Origin: Dictyobacter kobayashii
GTDB taxonomy: Bacteria; Chloroflexota; Ktedonobacteria; Ktedonobacterales; Ktedonobacteraceae
Assembly: GCF_003967555.1 (NCBI RefSeq)
Contig: NZ_BIFS01000001.1
Span: forward strand, 4,154,001 to 4,218,000
Length of the DNA stretch: 64,000 bases
Direction: 5' to 3'
Shown: positions 1-9,316 of the stretch, piece by piece
How positions within the stretch are numbered: the first letter of the stretch is position 1
Layout of the letters: every line of letters begins with the position of its first letter
Notes under the pieces: generated by a model
The model's database searches: none
Seen by the model: the letters and a program-made list of their open reading frames with translations, nothing else
Told to the model about the DNA's origin: nothing
Made by a program: the position numbers and the translations under genes

Positions 1-662
1 TCGTCCGGGTATGCCAGGCGGCCCAGGGGGGTAGTGGCCACTTGCTGTCTTTTGATCTCCATGTCGAGCACATTCGCCATGCGGGTGTCCTCCACCGGGC
101 CGGGTTCGACGATGTTGACCGTGATGCCTCGCGGGCCCAGTTCCTGGGCGAGGTAGCGGGCGAACTGCGCCAGTCGGCCTTGGCCGTGCCCAGTGCGATC
201 ATTCCCTCCCGGGGCTGGCGGCTGAGGCCGGTACCGAGATAGATGATGCGTCCCCAGCCCTGTTCGGTCATAGTGGGCAGGACGGCTTTGGTGATCGTGA
301 ACGCCGCACGCATCTCGTCGTCGAGCTTGCCGCCCAGTTCTTCCCACGTCATGTCCTGGAACGGCTTAATCACATATGGGGTGAGCGCGTTGTGCACGAG
401 CACGTCGATGCCGCCCCATGCCGCCTGGACCTGCTTGATCATGCTCTCGACCGCTGCTGCCTCGCGCACGTCGGCCTGCACGGCCATGGCCTGGCCGTTT
501 GCGGCCTTGATGCCGGCCACGACTTCCCCGGCTGCCGTGCCGCTGTGGAGGTAGTTGACCACCACGCGCATCCCCCGCGCGGCCAGAAGGCGCGCGGTGG
601 CCGCACCGATTCCGCTGCTGGCCCCTGTCACCAAGGCCACCCTGCCGGTTGTCTCAGTCATG
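1..662 (-). CDS. SDR family oxidoreductase (C-terminus off the window, frameshifted)
   Basis: NAD(P)-dependent short-chain dehydrogenase/reductase of unknown substrate, running leftward off the window edge. The N-terminus carries the cofactor motif TGASSGIG near residue 13 and a VHNA variant of the NNAG motif. The usual catalytic YxxxK reads LGTAK: the lysine is present but the tyrosine is replaced by leucine, so catalysis by the standard triad is doubtful. The frame breaks near 171-175, where one missing base separates GTAKA from QFARYLAQELGPRGITVN. Base composition is clearly more GC-rich than the genes that follow. The start ATG overlaps the stop of the small upstream ORF (ATGA), indicating coupling. 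Family assignment is firm; function is not. Confidence 0.8.
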
Positions 663-807
663 AGTCCACCTCCTGCTCATCATCGCGGGCCGTCGGCATG
701 ATCGCCCGGAGTTGTTCACCGTCGATGCCGGGCCGGGGGGTTGCTGAGCGGATCGCTCCGTAGAGCACGGTGTCGGCGGTCGCCCGCTGCAGTCTAATAC
801 GTCTCAC
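658..807 (-). CDS. Small 49-aa ORF translationally coupled to the SDR
   Basis: I do not recognise this protein. It begins with GTG, preceded at good spacing by an AAAGGAG ribosome binding site, and its TGA stop overlaps the SDR start codon. It is GC-rich, Arg/Asp/Glu-rich, without cysteines or membrane segments. The strong binding site and the ATGA overlap are the only evidence; it may be a leader peptide that couples translation, or the remnant of a longer gene. Confidence 0.4.
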   Translation of the reverse strand: MRRIRLQRATADTVLYGAIRSATPRPGIDGEQLRAIMPTARDDEQEVDS

Positions 808-1031
808 TTTAGGCTCCTTTCTTTTGGTAAGGGGTGAGGCAAAGAGGATCAAGCAAAGCGACAAAATCGAGAAAGCTTTCATCATGCTCAAAAGGTTTGG
901 GAGGAGGCTGAGCTCGCTTCTTCGTTTGGTACTTGTTGGGCGCTAGCTTGACCTCAGTGAAATCGGCATACCATATTTTTCTATGTAAGTCAATAGCTTG
1001 TAATATTCAAATTGAAGGGCTTACCTCATCT

Positions 1032-1062
1032 CAGTTGACGCGCACGCCACGCGCGTCAACTG
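1032..1062 (-). terminator. Hairpin downstream of the PAS histidine kinase
   Basis: Perfect 12-bp inverted repeat (1032-1043 and 1051-1062) with a 7-nt loop, immediately after the kinase stop codon. There is no clear T-tract on the kinase side, so termination efficiency is uncertain. Confidence 0.45.
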
Positions 1063-1063
1063 C

Positions 1064-2593
1064 TCAGGCATCCCTCATGAGAGGAAGGGTCACCGTAAAG
1101 GTCGAGCCTTTCCCAACTGTGCTGTCCACCGTGATGGTTCCTCCATGATGTTTGACGATCTCGGCCACGATGTACAACCCCATGCCCAGGCCAGGGATCG
1201 CTCCCTGCCTCAGATCTGTGACCCGATAAAAGCGCTCAAAAATCTTGTCGAGCTGTTCGCGCGGGATCCCCAGGCCATGATCGCGGACATGGACCGTGAC
1301 CGCATCTTCGGATGGAGAGAGGTCAATCTCAACTGCCTCGGCGTCAGGAGAATACTTAATGGCATTGCTGATCAGGTTGGTGAAGACCTGTCCAAGTCGG
1401 TCTCGATCCCCAATTAAGCTGGCCCGCACGCTCTCACGGAACAGGATGGTATGGCTGGGATGGAGGTGGTGGATAGTGGCGGTGACCTCTCGCAACAACT
1501 CGTCGAGGTCCACCCGCTCCCGCCGGTACTCAATGCTCCCTGCCTGTATCCTGGAGACATCCAGTAACTCTGTGACCAGGCGTTCCAGTTGCTTGACGGG
1601 ATCCTCCACCCGGGCAAGCGTGGTGGCCGCCTCGGGCTGGGATTGCTTTTCGAGTCGTTTGCGCACCAGTTGGATCTGCAGCTTGACCGCAGTGAGCGGG
1701 GTCTTCAGTTCATGGCTGGCCATGCTAATAAAGTCATCCTTGCGCTGCTCCAGTTCCTTGCGTGCTGAATTATCCAGCATAAAGGCAACCATCTGGCGCG
1801 GCTGCTCCTGGAAGATAACGCCGCCCACCAACACGGGCAGACGACTGCCATCCTGGCACACCAGTTCGGTCTCAAAGGGTGTGTGCTGCCCGCGTGCGGT
1901 GAGTTCCTGGATCGAGCGCTCGAAGAGCGGCGCTTGTTCTGGGGGTACGATGTTCATCCGGCTCAACGTTCTGCTCTGCACCTCTTCTCGGGTATAACCA
2001 GTCATACGAAGAAACGCTTCATTGGCGTCAGCGAGCACTTCTCCTTCCATCTCGATAGAAGTAATTCCGATAATATTGGAGTCGATCAGGGCGCGGATAC
2101 GCTCCTGACTCTGGCGTAATGATTCCTCCGTTCGTTTCTGGTCTTCGATATCGGTGCTGGTGCCAAACCACTTGACGATCTGGCCGGTATCATCGCGCAT
2201 CGGCATGGCGCGCGTTAAGAACCAGCGATACTCTCCATTCTGGCCATTTCTAAGACGTTCTTCGTGCTCATACATGGTTCCCGTGTCCAGGGCATGCTGC
2301 CAGAGAGCCTGGTTGCCTGCACGATCATCAGGGTGGATGAACTGAAGATGGTCCCATCTCTGTATTTGTTCAGACATGGGTCCTGTGTAGTCACGCCAAT
2401 GCTGGTTCGTGTACTCGTGCAAGCCGTCGGGATGGGTTGTCCACACGAGTTGTGGCACAGTCTCGGCAAGGGTGCGAAAGCTCTCCTCGCTGGCTTTGAG
2501 CTGCTGCTCAGCTTTTTTCTGCTCATCAACATGCTTGATGAGCGTCTTCCATTGTGGAAGAGTGAGATGCCTAGTCTGTTTTTCATTCAACAT
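1064..2593 (-). CDS. PAS domain sensor histidine kinase
   Basis: Cytoplasmic sensor kinase of 509 residues. Two PAS domains come first (the first opening FRTLAETVPQLVW, each followed by a PAC-like strand region), then a HisKA dimerisation helix with the phospho-acceptor in SHELKTP around residue 290, then HATPase_c with NLISNAIKYS (N box), DHGLGIP (G1), FERFYR (F box) and GLGMGLYIV (G2). No membrane segment is present, so the signal is likely intracellular, for example redox or a ligand. The start ATG at 2593 (or the GTG just upstream) follows AAAGGGAG; the frame stays open to 2725, but those 44 extra residues look non-coding. No response regulator lies next to it. Confidence 0.88.
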   Translation of the reverse strand: MLNEKQTRHLTLPQWKTLIKHVDEQKKAEQQLKASEESFRTLAETVPQLVWTTHPDGLHEYTNQHWRDYTGPMSEQIQRWDHLQFIHPDDRAGNQALWQHALDTGTMYEHEERLRNGQNGEYRWFLTRAMPMRDDTGQIVKWFGTSTDIEDQKRTEESLRQSQERIRALIDSNIIGITSIEMEGEVLADANEAFLRMTGYTREEVQSRTLSRMNIVPPEQAPLFERSIQELTARGQHTPFETELVCQDGSRLPVLVGGVIFQEQPRQMVAFMLDNSARKELEQRKDDFISMASHELKTPLTAVKLQIQLVRKRLEKQSQPEAATTLARVEDPVKQLERLVTELLDVSRIQAGSIEYRRERVDLDELLREVTATIHHLHPSHTILFRESVRASLIGDRDRLGQVFTNLISNAIKYSPDAEAVEIDLSPSEDAVTVHVRDHGLGIPREQLDKIFERFYRVTDLRQGAIPGLGMGLYIVAEIVKHHGGTITVDSTVGKGSTFTVTLPLMRDA

Positions 2594-2760
2594 CACGCGG
2601 TAGTTCTCCCTTTCATGTGGTCCCATCCCTGGAAGGAAGTCGCTTCCCTGCTCTGATATCTCGAAACAGCATTGAGAGATGTGAGAATAAGCAAACATCT
2701 TTCCTCGCAAACACAGGCAATTCATTGGCAGCCTGCCGGAGGTATTGAGTTGGACACCTC

Positions 2761-2789
2761 ATTACAACCTTATACACGGAGGTTGTAAT
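2761..2789. promoter_or_regulatory. Perfect 10-bp inverted repeat, possible operator
   Basis: ATTACAACCT and its exact reverse complement flank a 9-nt spacer. It sits upstream of the PAS kinase and just downstream of the NAD(P)-binding gene, both on the minus strand. AT-rich arms and absence of a T-tract favour an operator over a terminator. Confidence 0.4.
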
Positions 2790-2829
2790 GAAGTTTTTTA
2801 AGTCTGGGCGTCTCTCCTGCCTTACGGAC

Positions 2830-3585
2830 TTACCTTTGAGTTATAGAGCGGTTGAGCCAATTCTCGAAACGTGTCGGGGCGATTCGCGCATTGTCACCTG
2901 GAATGAGGGAGTACTCCTCCAACTCTGAGCCGTAGAAGCGTGCATGGACGTCTGTGATCACCTGACGTGTGTCTTTGTTCGCGCTCAAAAATCGGCGCAC
3001 GAGTTCATCGAGACGTATCTTTTCGGGACCAGCCAGTTCAACTATGCCGTTCACAGGTGCCTCGAGCGTGACATCGGCCAGTGCAGTCGCAACGTCATCC
3101 GACAAGGTCGGCTGTATAAATGCAGGCGACAAGCGAATAGTTTGTCCCTCGCTAGCCTCCTGGGCGATGCCACCGACGAACTCGAAGAACTGTGTTGCGC
3201 GAAGGATGGTATAGGGCACCTTCGAAGCCTTGATCAGGTTTTCTTGGGCCACCTTCGCTCGGTAGTATCCATTCTGGGGAAGACGGTCGGTGCCGACGAC
3301 CGACAGAGCAACGTGGTGTTCCACACCAGCGGCCGCTTCTGCGGCCAGTAGATTGCGACCTGATGTCTCGAAAAACTCTAAAACTGCCTTATCCTCCCAT
3401 GAAGGCGCGTTCGCCACGTCGACGACCACCTGAGCGCCGACAAGCGCTTGAGCTAACCCCTCACCAGTGATGGTGTTGACTCCTGTGCTAGGTGACGCCG
3501 GCACGACCTGATGGCCAAGTTCACGAAGCTTGTTGACAAGCTTTTTTCCGATGAGCCCACTGCCGCCAATAACCACAATCTTCAT
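2830..3585 (-). CDS. NAD(P)-binding atypical SDR (NmrA/NAD(P)H-binding family)
   Basis: A 251-residue Rossmann-fold protein with the N-terminal cofactor motif GGSGLIGKKL (residues 7-16). It has the atypical-SDR layout: NAD(P)-binding half, then YYRAK in the position of YxxxK, then a small C-terminal substrate lobe. Such proteins act as quinone or other small-molecule reductases, or as redox sensors without catalysis. The ATG is followed by MKIVVIGG, the usual family start. The divergent MocR-like regulator at 3942 is a candidate regulator of this gene, inferred from position only. Confidence 0.82.
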   Translation of the reverse strand: MKIVVIGGSGLIGKKLVNKLRELGHQVVPASPSTGVNTITGEGLAQALVGAQVVVDVANAPSWEDKAVLEFFETSGRNLLAAEAAAGVEHHVALSVVGTDRLPQNGYYRAKVAQENLIKASKVPYTILRATQFFEFVGGIAQEASEGQTIRLSPAFIQPTLSDDVATALADVTLEAPVNGIVELAGPEKIRLDELVRRFLSANKDTRQVITDVHARFYGSELEEYSLIPGDNARIAPTRFENWLNRSITQR

Positions 3586-3941
3586 ATTGAACTCCTACTT
3601 CGTAGCCCGTAATTTGGGCTTGTGATGTCTAAACATATATTCTGATGATCGTTGGAAAGACCTGGATAAGCATTCTATGGAATTTCCGTAGAGGATCATC
3701 AACACCTCTGTTACCAATTAAAGGTTCGCCAGTTCGATGTGCATATCCATGCAGAATACACATGCATTGATGTGCACTCACATTCTCAGCAACCTCTACC
3801 AATAAGAAGCCTTGCCGCCAGAACTTGAGCTAACCTTTGTGTGCTAACCTTTGTAGGAAGCATAATTTAGAAAGAGTGTCCCTTCAAGAGTCATTTTTGC
3901 AAATTTTATGGTATCATTTGCTGGAGACTTCCTTTTCAATC
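3586..3941. other. Divergent intergenic region between the NAD(P)-binding gene and the MocR gene
   Basis: No convincing gene. It contains the direct repeat described at 3829-3854 and AT-rich stretches that could hold promoters for both genes. An in-frame extension of the MocR ORF to 3837 exists but encodes an unlikely N-terminus. Confidence 0.5.
3829..3854 (+). promoter_or_regulatory. 12-bp tandem direct repeat upstream of the MocR gene
   Basis: GCTAACCTTTGT occurs twice, exactly, 14 bp apart, about 90 bp before the MocR start. MocR-type regulators are known to bind direct repeats near their own promoters, so this is a candidate autoregulatory site. Confidence 0.45.
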
Positions 3942-5467
3942 ATGGCAAATTCCATCATGGCAAAAAGACGACAAACACTTCAAAACACAGCAAATCTTAC
4001 CCTCAATCGCACATTCGCGATGCCATTGCATCGCCAGTTGTATGATCGACTACGTCATGCCATCCTCAGTGGTCAATTGCAAGCAGGGCAGGCACTGCCA
4101 TCAACACGGGTTCTGGCAAGCGAATTAGGTATTTCTCTTAATACAGTGAACAATGCCTATGAACAACTCTTTGCTGAAGGCTATATCGAAAGAAGGGTCG
4201 GGCAGGGAACCAGGGTGGCGTGCGACCTTCCTGAGACCTTTTTCCTTCCCAAAGGAGTTCCACAGAGAAACACAGCTCCCAACGAAAGCACGCACGCCCC
4301 CCTCTTTTTGTCTCACCTGGGGGAGGATTTAATGCGCCAGGCACCTGAGTCCTCCATCCAGACCTATCTTCGACTGACCCCCCCACATGCTTTTCGCACG
4401 GGCACTCCAGACCTACGTGCCTTTCCCTTTCAACAGTGGAACCAGATCGTGGCTCACTGCGCACGATCTATGCTTAGAGACATGGCCAATTATCAAGAGA
4501 TCGCAGGCTATTACCCGCTACGTGAAGCGATCGCCTCTCATGTGAGCATCACACGCGGCGTGCATTGCCAGGCCGAGCAGGTTATTATTGTGCCAGGAGC
4601 GCAGGCAGCATTAGATATGGCAGCACGCCTCCTCCTGAACCCGGGTGATCTTGCCTGGATAGAAAATCCGGGCTATCTAGGAGCACAACGGGCTCTCCTC
4701 AACGCGGGCGCTCAACTGGCTCCTATCCCTGTGACATCGGAAGGGATCAATGTGGAAATTGGGCAAAAGCAGTATCCACAAGGACGTCTGGCCTACGTCA
4801 CTCCATCTCATCAATTCCCTTCGGGTATAACCATGCATCTGTCGCAGCGCATTGCCCTCCTGCAATGGGCGAAACAAGCCAATGCCTGGATTCTCGAAGA
4901 TGATTATGACAGCGATTATCGCTTCAGTGGTCGACCGCTTGATGCCTTACAGGGACTTGATATGGCCCAGCGCGTCATCTACATTGGAACGTTCAGCAAA
5001 GTTCTTTTTCCAGCACTTCGTATCGGCTATCTGATCGTCCCTCCCCAACTCGTTCCTCCTTTCCTCTCCCTCTGTAGCTATACCCATATTCATGTGTCTA
5101 TTCTTGAACAATTGACCCTGGAAGCCTGGATGACCAAAGGGTATTTGCTGCGTCATATCCGCCGTATGCACGACCTCTATGCAGCCAGAAGAGCGCTCCT
5201 CATCGAGTTGTTGCAGAAGGAACTTGGGGAAGCATAGAAGTGCAGCCTCCTCAAGCCGGCTTACATCTTATGGGTTGGCTTCCGCCGCATCTTGATGATC
5301 AGCAGATTACACAAAAAGCCGCAAGCTGCGGGCTCGAGATCATTCCCCTGTCCGCGTTGACGCTCGGTTCGTCTCAGCGAGGAGGTCTTGTTCTTGGCTA
5401 TGGAGCCGTCAATGAGCAGGAGATTTTGGCCGGCGTTCGTCAACTGGTGAGCGTTTTTCCCTCATAG
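3942..5467 (+). CDS. MocR/PdxR-like GntR regulator with aminotransferase domain (frameshifted)
   Basis: PLP-dependent transcriptional regulator. An N-terminal GntR winged helix (PLHRQLYDRLRHAI, then LASELGISLNTVNNAYEQL) is joined to a fold-type-I aminotransferase domain with EDDYDSDYRF and the PLP-lysine motif GTFSK. Family members sense PLP or an amino acid and control vitamin B6, GABA or taurine genes. The frame stops at 5237 and resumes at 5240 with VQPPQAGLHLMGWLPP, a normal MocR C-terminus; one missing base near 5232-5236 explains the break, giving about 508 residues when repaired. The start chosen is the first ATG of MANSIMAKRR; a second at 3957 is equally possible. Confidence 0.85.
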
Positions 5468-6157
5468 TTCGAAACCTTTTCAGGTCAGAACGGTGATATG
5501 GGAAGGTATGAGCAACATTTTCTCGAATACAGTGTCAGGACTGAAGATGACTTTTATTTGCTTGGTGAAATAGTGCATCAAAAAGCTTGACAAGCAGTTT
5601 AAACTCAGGTACATTTTAATATATTGACAAATGACAAAATGTTGAAGAGGCGTCAGATAGCTACAACTGATTGCTCTTGATAAAACGTAACGGGAGGGAC
5701 ACATGAAACGATCTATTGCGATTCCTTGCCGGCCGTTATGTCCTACTCCGGCAGATCCACACTTGCAATAGCCCGTTGCGATCCTCTTGCGCCAGCTCAC
5801 TGGCTGGGACTCCACTGATAGTGATATTGTGCTGCAGAATATGATCGGCATATGCATTTTCTTGACTCTGACCAGAAAGTTTAGGAAATGAAGGCATCGC
5901 GTCTGACGGGCATACTAAAAAATTCTCCATAATTATAGCTTTCCATCCTGCTGTTGATGGTGTCTTTTGCTGCTGTAAAAATCTGGCATACCATTCATTT
6001 GGATGAGCGGAGCCGCCCGGGAATTCATTCCATTGCTGGAGACTGAGCAACTCCAAAGGATGAGTTGTGGCGGCGGAGCTAGCCGCGTTCAAGCGGCGTT
6101 TCCAAATGCTTTTTACAGCATGTGAGAAGCCAATTGCAAAAAGAAGAGGTAATAACA
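5468..6157. other. Intergenic region before the MoxR operon
   Basis: No supported gene. A minus-strand frame (5736 to about 6158) could encode 140 residues, but it has no recognisable domain and would start exactly opposite the MoxR start, leaving no promoter. The promoter of the MoxR/VWA operon should lie here; I cannot point to a consensus. Confidence 0.4.
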
Positions 6158-7258
6158 TTGAATCCTGTTGTGACCGTAACGCAGAAGCAGCTTTATGATT
6201 TGCTCTTGAATGTAGCCATTGCACGCCCGGTGTTTATATGGGGGCAACCAGGCATTGGTAAGTCGGCGTTAGTACAGGAGTTTGCAGCGCAGGTTGGTCT
6301 GCCCTGCGTCTCGCTGTTGGGAAGTCAGCTGGCGCCCGAGGACCTGATTGGTGTGCCGCAGATTATCGATGGTACCAGCCGTTTTTGCCCGCCACGTATG
6401 ATTGCACGCGCCGAGCCATATTGCCTTTTTCTGGACGAGTTAAATGCCTGTACACACGAGGTGCAGAAGGCTTTTTATAGCCTGATCCACGAGCGCAGAA
6501 TCGGTGAATATGCGCTACCGGCTGGTTCAATCGTCATCGGAGCCGGCAATCGTGCCCAGGATAGCGCGATTGTCAAGCCAATGTCGTCGGCGTTGTTGAA
6601 TCGTATGGTACATGTCCATTTGAAGGTCTCACACCGTGATTGGTTGGAGTGGGCGCGGGAGAGCGATATTCATCCGCTGGTGATCGAGTATATTCAGAAT
6701 CGGCCTGATCATCTGTGGAGCGCGCCACCCAAACACGAGGAGCCCTTCTCATCGCCGCGCTCCTGGCATATGTTGAGCGATTTGCTGAAAGAATATGGGA
6801 AAGGCCTGCCATCTGATGAGACCCTACTGGTGCTGGCCTATGGGACGCTCTCGCCGCATCATGCCGGACAGTTCAAGGCTTTTATCAAGCAGATTCATAG
6901 CAAATACCAGTTGACGGCGCTCCTGAGAGGTGACGAGAGCTGGCCTTATAAGCCAGAGGATCGGGATGTGCTCTACTTCCTCTCTCAGTCATTTCGGGCA
7001 CATCTGCTCAAGAATTTGCCACAGGATAAAGGGATGGTCACAGGTCACCATAAAGAACTCTCCTATCGAGCCAAGGCACTGCTGAAAGAGCTGGCAGCCA
7101 TCAATCTGGAGATGGCACAGATGGTTGTGGCCAAGCATGAGGATGGTGAAAATGGTGAGGGCAGTGAAGGATTGCCCGGCTGGTTCATGATTGAGGTCAT
7201 CCGTGATTTGCCGCGCATCGTAGATAAGCAAGAGCGTGAAGCTTTAAGAAGCAAATAA
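6158..7258 (+). CDS. MoxR-type AAA+ ATPase
   Basis: ATPase of about 366 residues. Walker A is WGQPGIGKSA near residue 30 and Walker B is LFLDELNA near residue 90, followed by sensor-1 (VIGAGNRAQD) and an AAA lid. It matches MoxR-family chaperones that work with a partner carrying a von Willebrand A domain, which is the next gene 14 bp downstream. A TTG at 6158 has an AAGAGG ribosome site 8 bp upstream and gives the N-terminus LNPVVTVTQKQ; a GTG at 6122 is the alternative. Confidence 0.85.
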   Translation: MNPVVTVTQKQLYDLLLNVAIARPVFIWGQPGIGKSALVQEFAAQVGLPCVSLLGSQLAPEDLIGVPQIIDGTSRFCPPRMIARAEPYCLFLDELNACTHEVQKAFYSLIHERRIGEYALPAGSIVIGAGNRAQDSAIVKPMSSALLNRMVHVHLKVSHRDWLEWARESDIHPLVIEYIQNRPDHLWSAPPKHEEPFSSPRSWHMLSDLLKEYGKGLPSDETLLVLAYGTLSPHHAGQFKAFIKQIHSKYQLTALLRGDESWPYKPEDRDVLYFLSQSFRAHLLKNLPQDKGMVTGHHKELSYRAKALLKELAAINLEMAQMVVAKHEDGENGEGSEGLPGWFMIEVIRDLPRIVDKQEREALRSK

Positions 7259-7271
7259 GAGGTAGTGCCTG

Positions 7272-9088
7272 ATGGCGACGCGTAAGAAGGGCCAGGTTAA
7301 TAATGATCTGGCCCAGCAAAACCGTACTATTGGTGAGCGCATAATGAATAGCAGCCGCATTTTTTCTGGTGTGAGTCACTCTATTCATGTGGTGCCGAGC
7401 GAGATCTGTCCACGCGACGGCTGGGCGGTCGTTTCTAATACTGGCTCCATCTATGTACATCCTACGCGGCTAGCAGATCCGCAGGAATGGGCCTATGTGT
7501 TTGCTCACTGTACACTGCATCTGACCTTCGAGCATTTTCGTCCAGAATATCAACAAAAGTGGCAGCGGGAATGGAACGCCGCCTGCGATTGCTATATCGC
7601 CAGTTTTTTGCGTGATCTCCAACTGGGGGAGCCCCGCTGGAACTGAAGGGCCTGGCTGAAGACCTGCGTGCTCAGGGCTATGCGGGACGTTCGGAAGAGC
7701 GGCTGTTTGTCGATTTCTGTGACTTTGGCATTCCAGAGCACTTGCAGGCGATCGGTACTGCTGGCGTGCGCTCGGATCTACGCTATGAGTCGCTCAACGA
7801 TCTGCCGCCTTGGCGGAGAGAGATCGACTGGAGCAAAAACTTTGGCGAAGGATTAGTTGAGGCCATCAATGAAGTGATTGAAGATGCAGGCCAGCATTCG
7901 TATTATGTGACCGGTAAGCGGCTAGATACCGCCGCCCAGCGGGCACGCAACTGGTTCATTGGGCGTTATCCTCTCCTGGGAGCACTGGCAGCCTCTTTTG
8001 AGATCATCGAAGATCCTTTGCTCTGTCAGCGTATGCAGATCAGCGTTGCGGCGGTGAATGTGAAGATGAAGGAGATTTATATCAATCCGCATGCTGGCTT
8101 GAAGGATGAGGAGCTGCGTTTCGTGATGGCGCATGAGCTGTTGCATGTCGGGCTACGCCACGATGTACGATGTGAGGGACGCGATCGCTACTTATGGAAC
8201 GTTGCCTGTGATTATGTGATTAACAGCTGGCTGATCGAGATGGGGGTTGGCGACATGCCAAAGATCGGCGCGCTCTATGATCCAGCACTGAAGTCTGAAT
8301 CGGCCGAGGCGATCTATGATCGGATCGTGACTGATCTAAGGCTCTATCGTAAGCTCGCCACGATGCGTGGTATTGGTCAGAGCGATATTCTGGATGAGTC
8401 GGAGTGGTGGAAGAGTCAGGAGGGAAGGGATCTCGATGATTTCTATCGCAGCTGTCTGGCGCAGGGGCTGACGTTGCACCAGGACCAGAATCGTGGGTAT
8501 CTCTCGGCGGGACTGATCGAAGAGATTCAGGCGTTGAGTCAGCCACCGATTCCCTGGGACGTGCGGTTAGCCCAGTGGTTTGATGAGCATTTTCCACCAT
8601 TGGAGAAGGTGCGTACCTATGCACGGCTCAGCCGAAGGCAGTCGTCCACGCCAGATATTCCGCGTCCACTATGGGTGACACCGCCTGATGATGACAATCG
8701 TACCTTTGGCGTCCTGCTGGATACCTCCGGCTCGATGGATCGTCATCTGCTGGCGCAAGCATTAGGGGCGATCGCCAGCTATAGCCTGGCACGTGAGGTC
8801 CGGCAGGTGCGAGTAGTCTTCTGTGATGCGGCGATCTTTGACCAGGGCTATATGGCACCCGAAGCCATCGCAGGCAGTGTCAATGTGCGTGGACGTGGTG
8901 GCACGGTGCTCCAACCCGGGGTGGATCTGTTAGAGCGCGCAGCCGATTTTCCGCGTGAAGGCCCATTGCTGATTATTACCGATGGCTACTGTGACCGTTT
9001 GCGCATCAAACGCGAACACGCTTTTCTCATACCGCAAGGGAACAGGCTACCATTTCCACCACAGGGTCAGGTTTTTCGTATAGTATAA
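7272..9088 (+). CDS. VWA-like metallopeptidase, DUF2201 family (frameshifted)
   Basis: Partner of the MoxR ATPase. The central zinc-peptidase motif is AHELLHVGLRH (HExxH type), and the C-terminal VWA-like domain has the MIDAS signature LLDTSGSMD, GGTVLQPG and IITDG, all intact. The N-terminal segment (7272-7646) has a second degenerate helix, AHCTLHLTFEH, as usual for DUF2201_N. The frame stops at 7646 but continues one base later as PLELKGLAEDLRAQGY; a missing C in the CCCC run near 7632-7635 accounts for it, giving about 605 residues. Known pairs of this kind are thought to remodel metal-containing complexes; the substrate here is unknown. Confidence 0.82.
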
Positions 9089-9316
9089 CATTTTTTTTTG
9101 TTACCAGACTATGCCAGTTTTTTCGCTTTCGTTTTGTCATATCTACCATGACAAATGTCATATTCCTTTCATGATAGACTTCACTACTGAAAAGCTCTGT
9201 TCCCGGCTACACTTAGCAGTGTCAAGAGTGGTTGGAAGTGCAACACATTCAGCCACATGAAGCACACGCAATTATTCAGATCATTGCTTTGTTTTGAGGG
9301 AAAGGATTCACCGATC
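9089..9316. other. Intergenic region with small palindrome
   Basis: Begins with a T9 run just after the VWA gene, then holds ATGACA-AA-TGTCAT (9148-9161), a small palindrome that could be an operator for the membrane protein downstream. No gene is seen. Confidence 0.35.

Noticed and set aside
1296..1997. 233-codon plus-strand frame across the PAS kinase
   Set aside because: Antisense shadow; Ser/Arg/Trp-rich without domain.
5736..6224. Minus-strand frame of 162 codons upstream of the MoxR gene
   Set aside because: No recognisable domain; the best internal start lies opposite the MoxR start, leaving no room for promoters, and composition does not look clearly coding.
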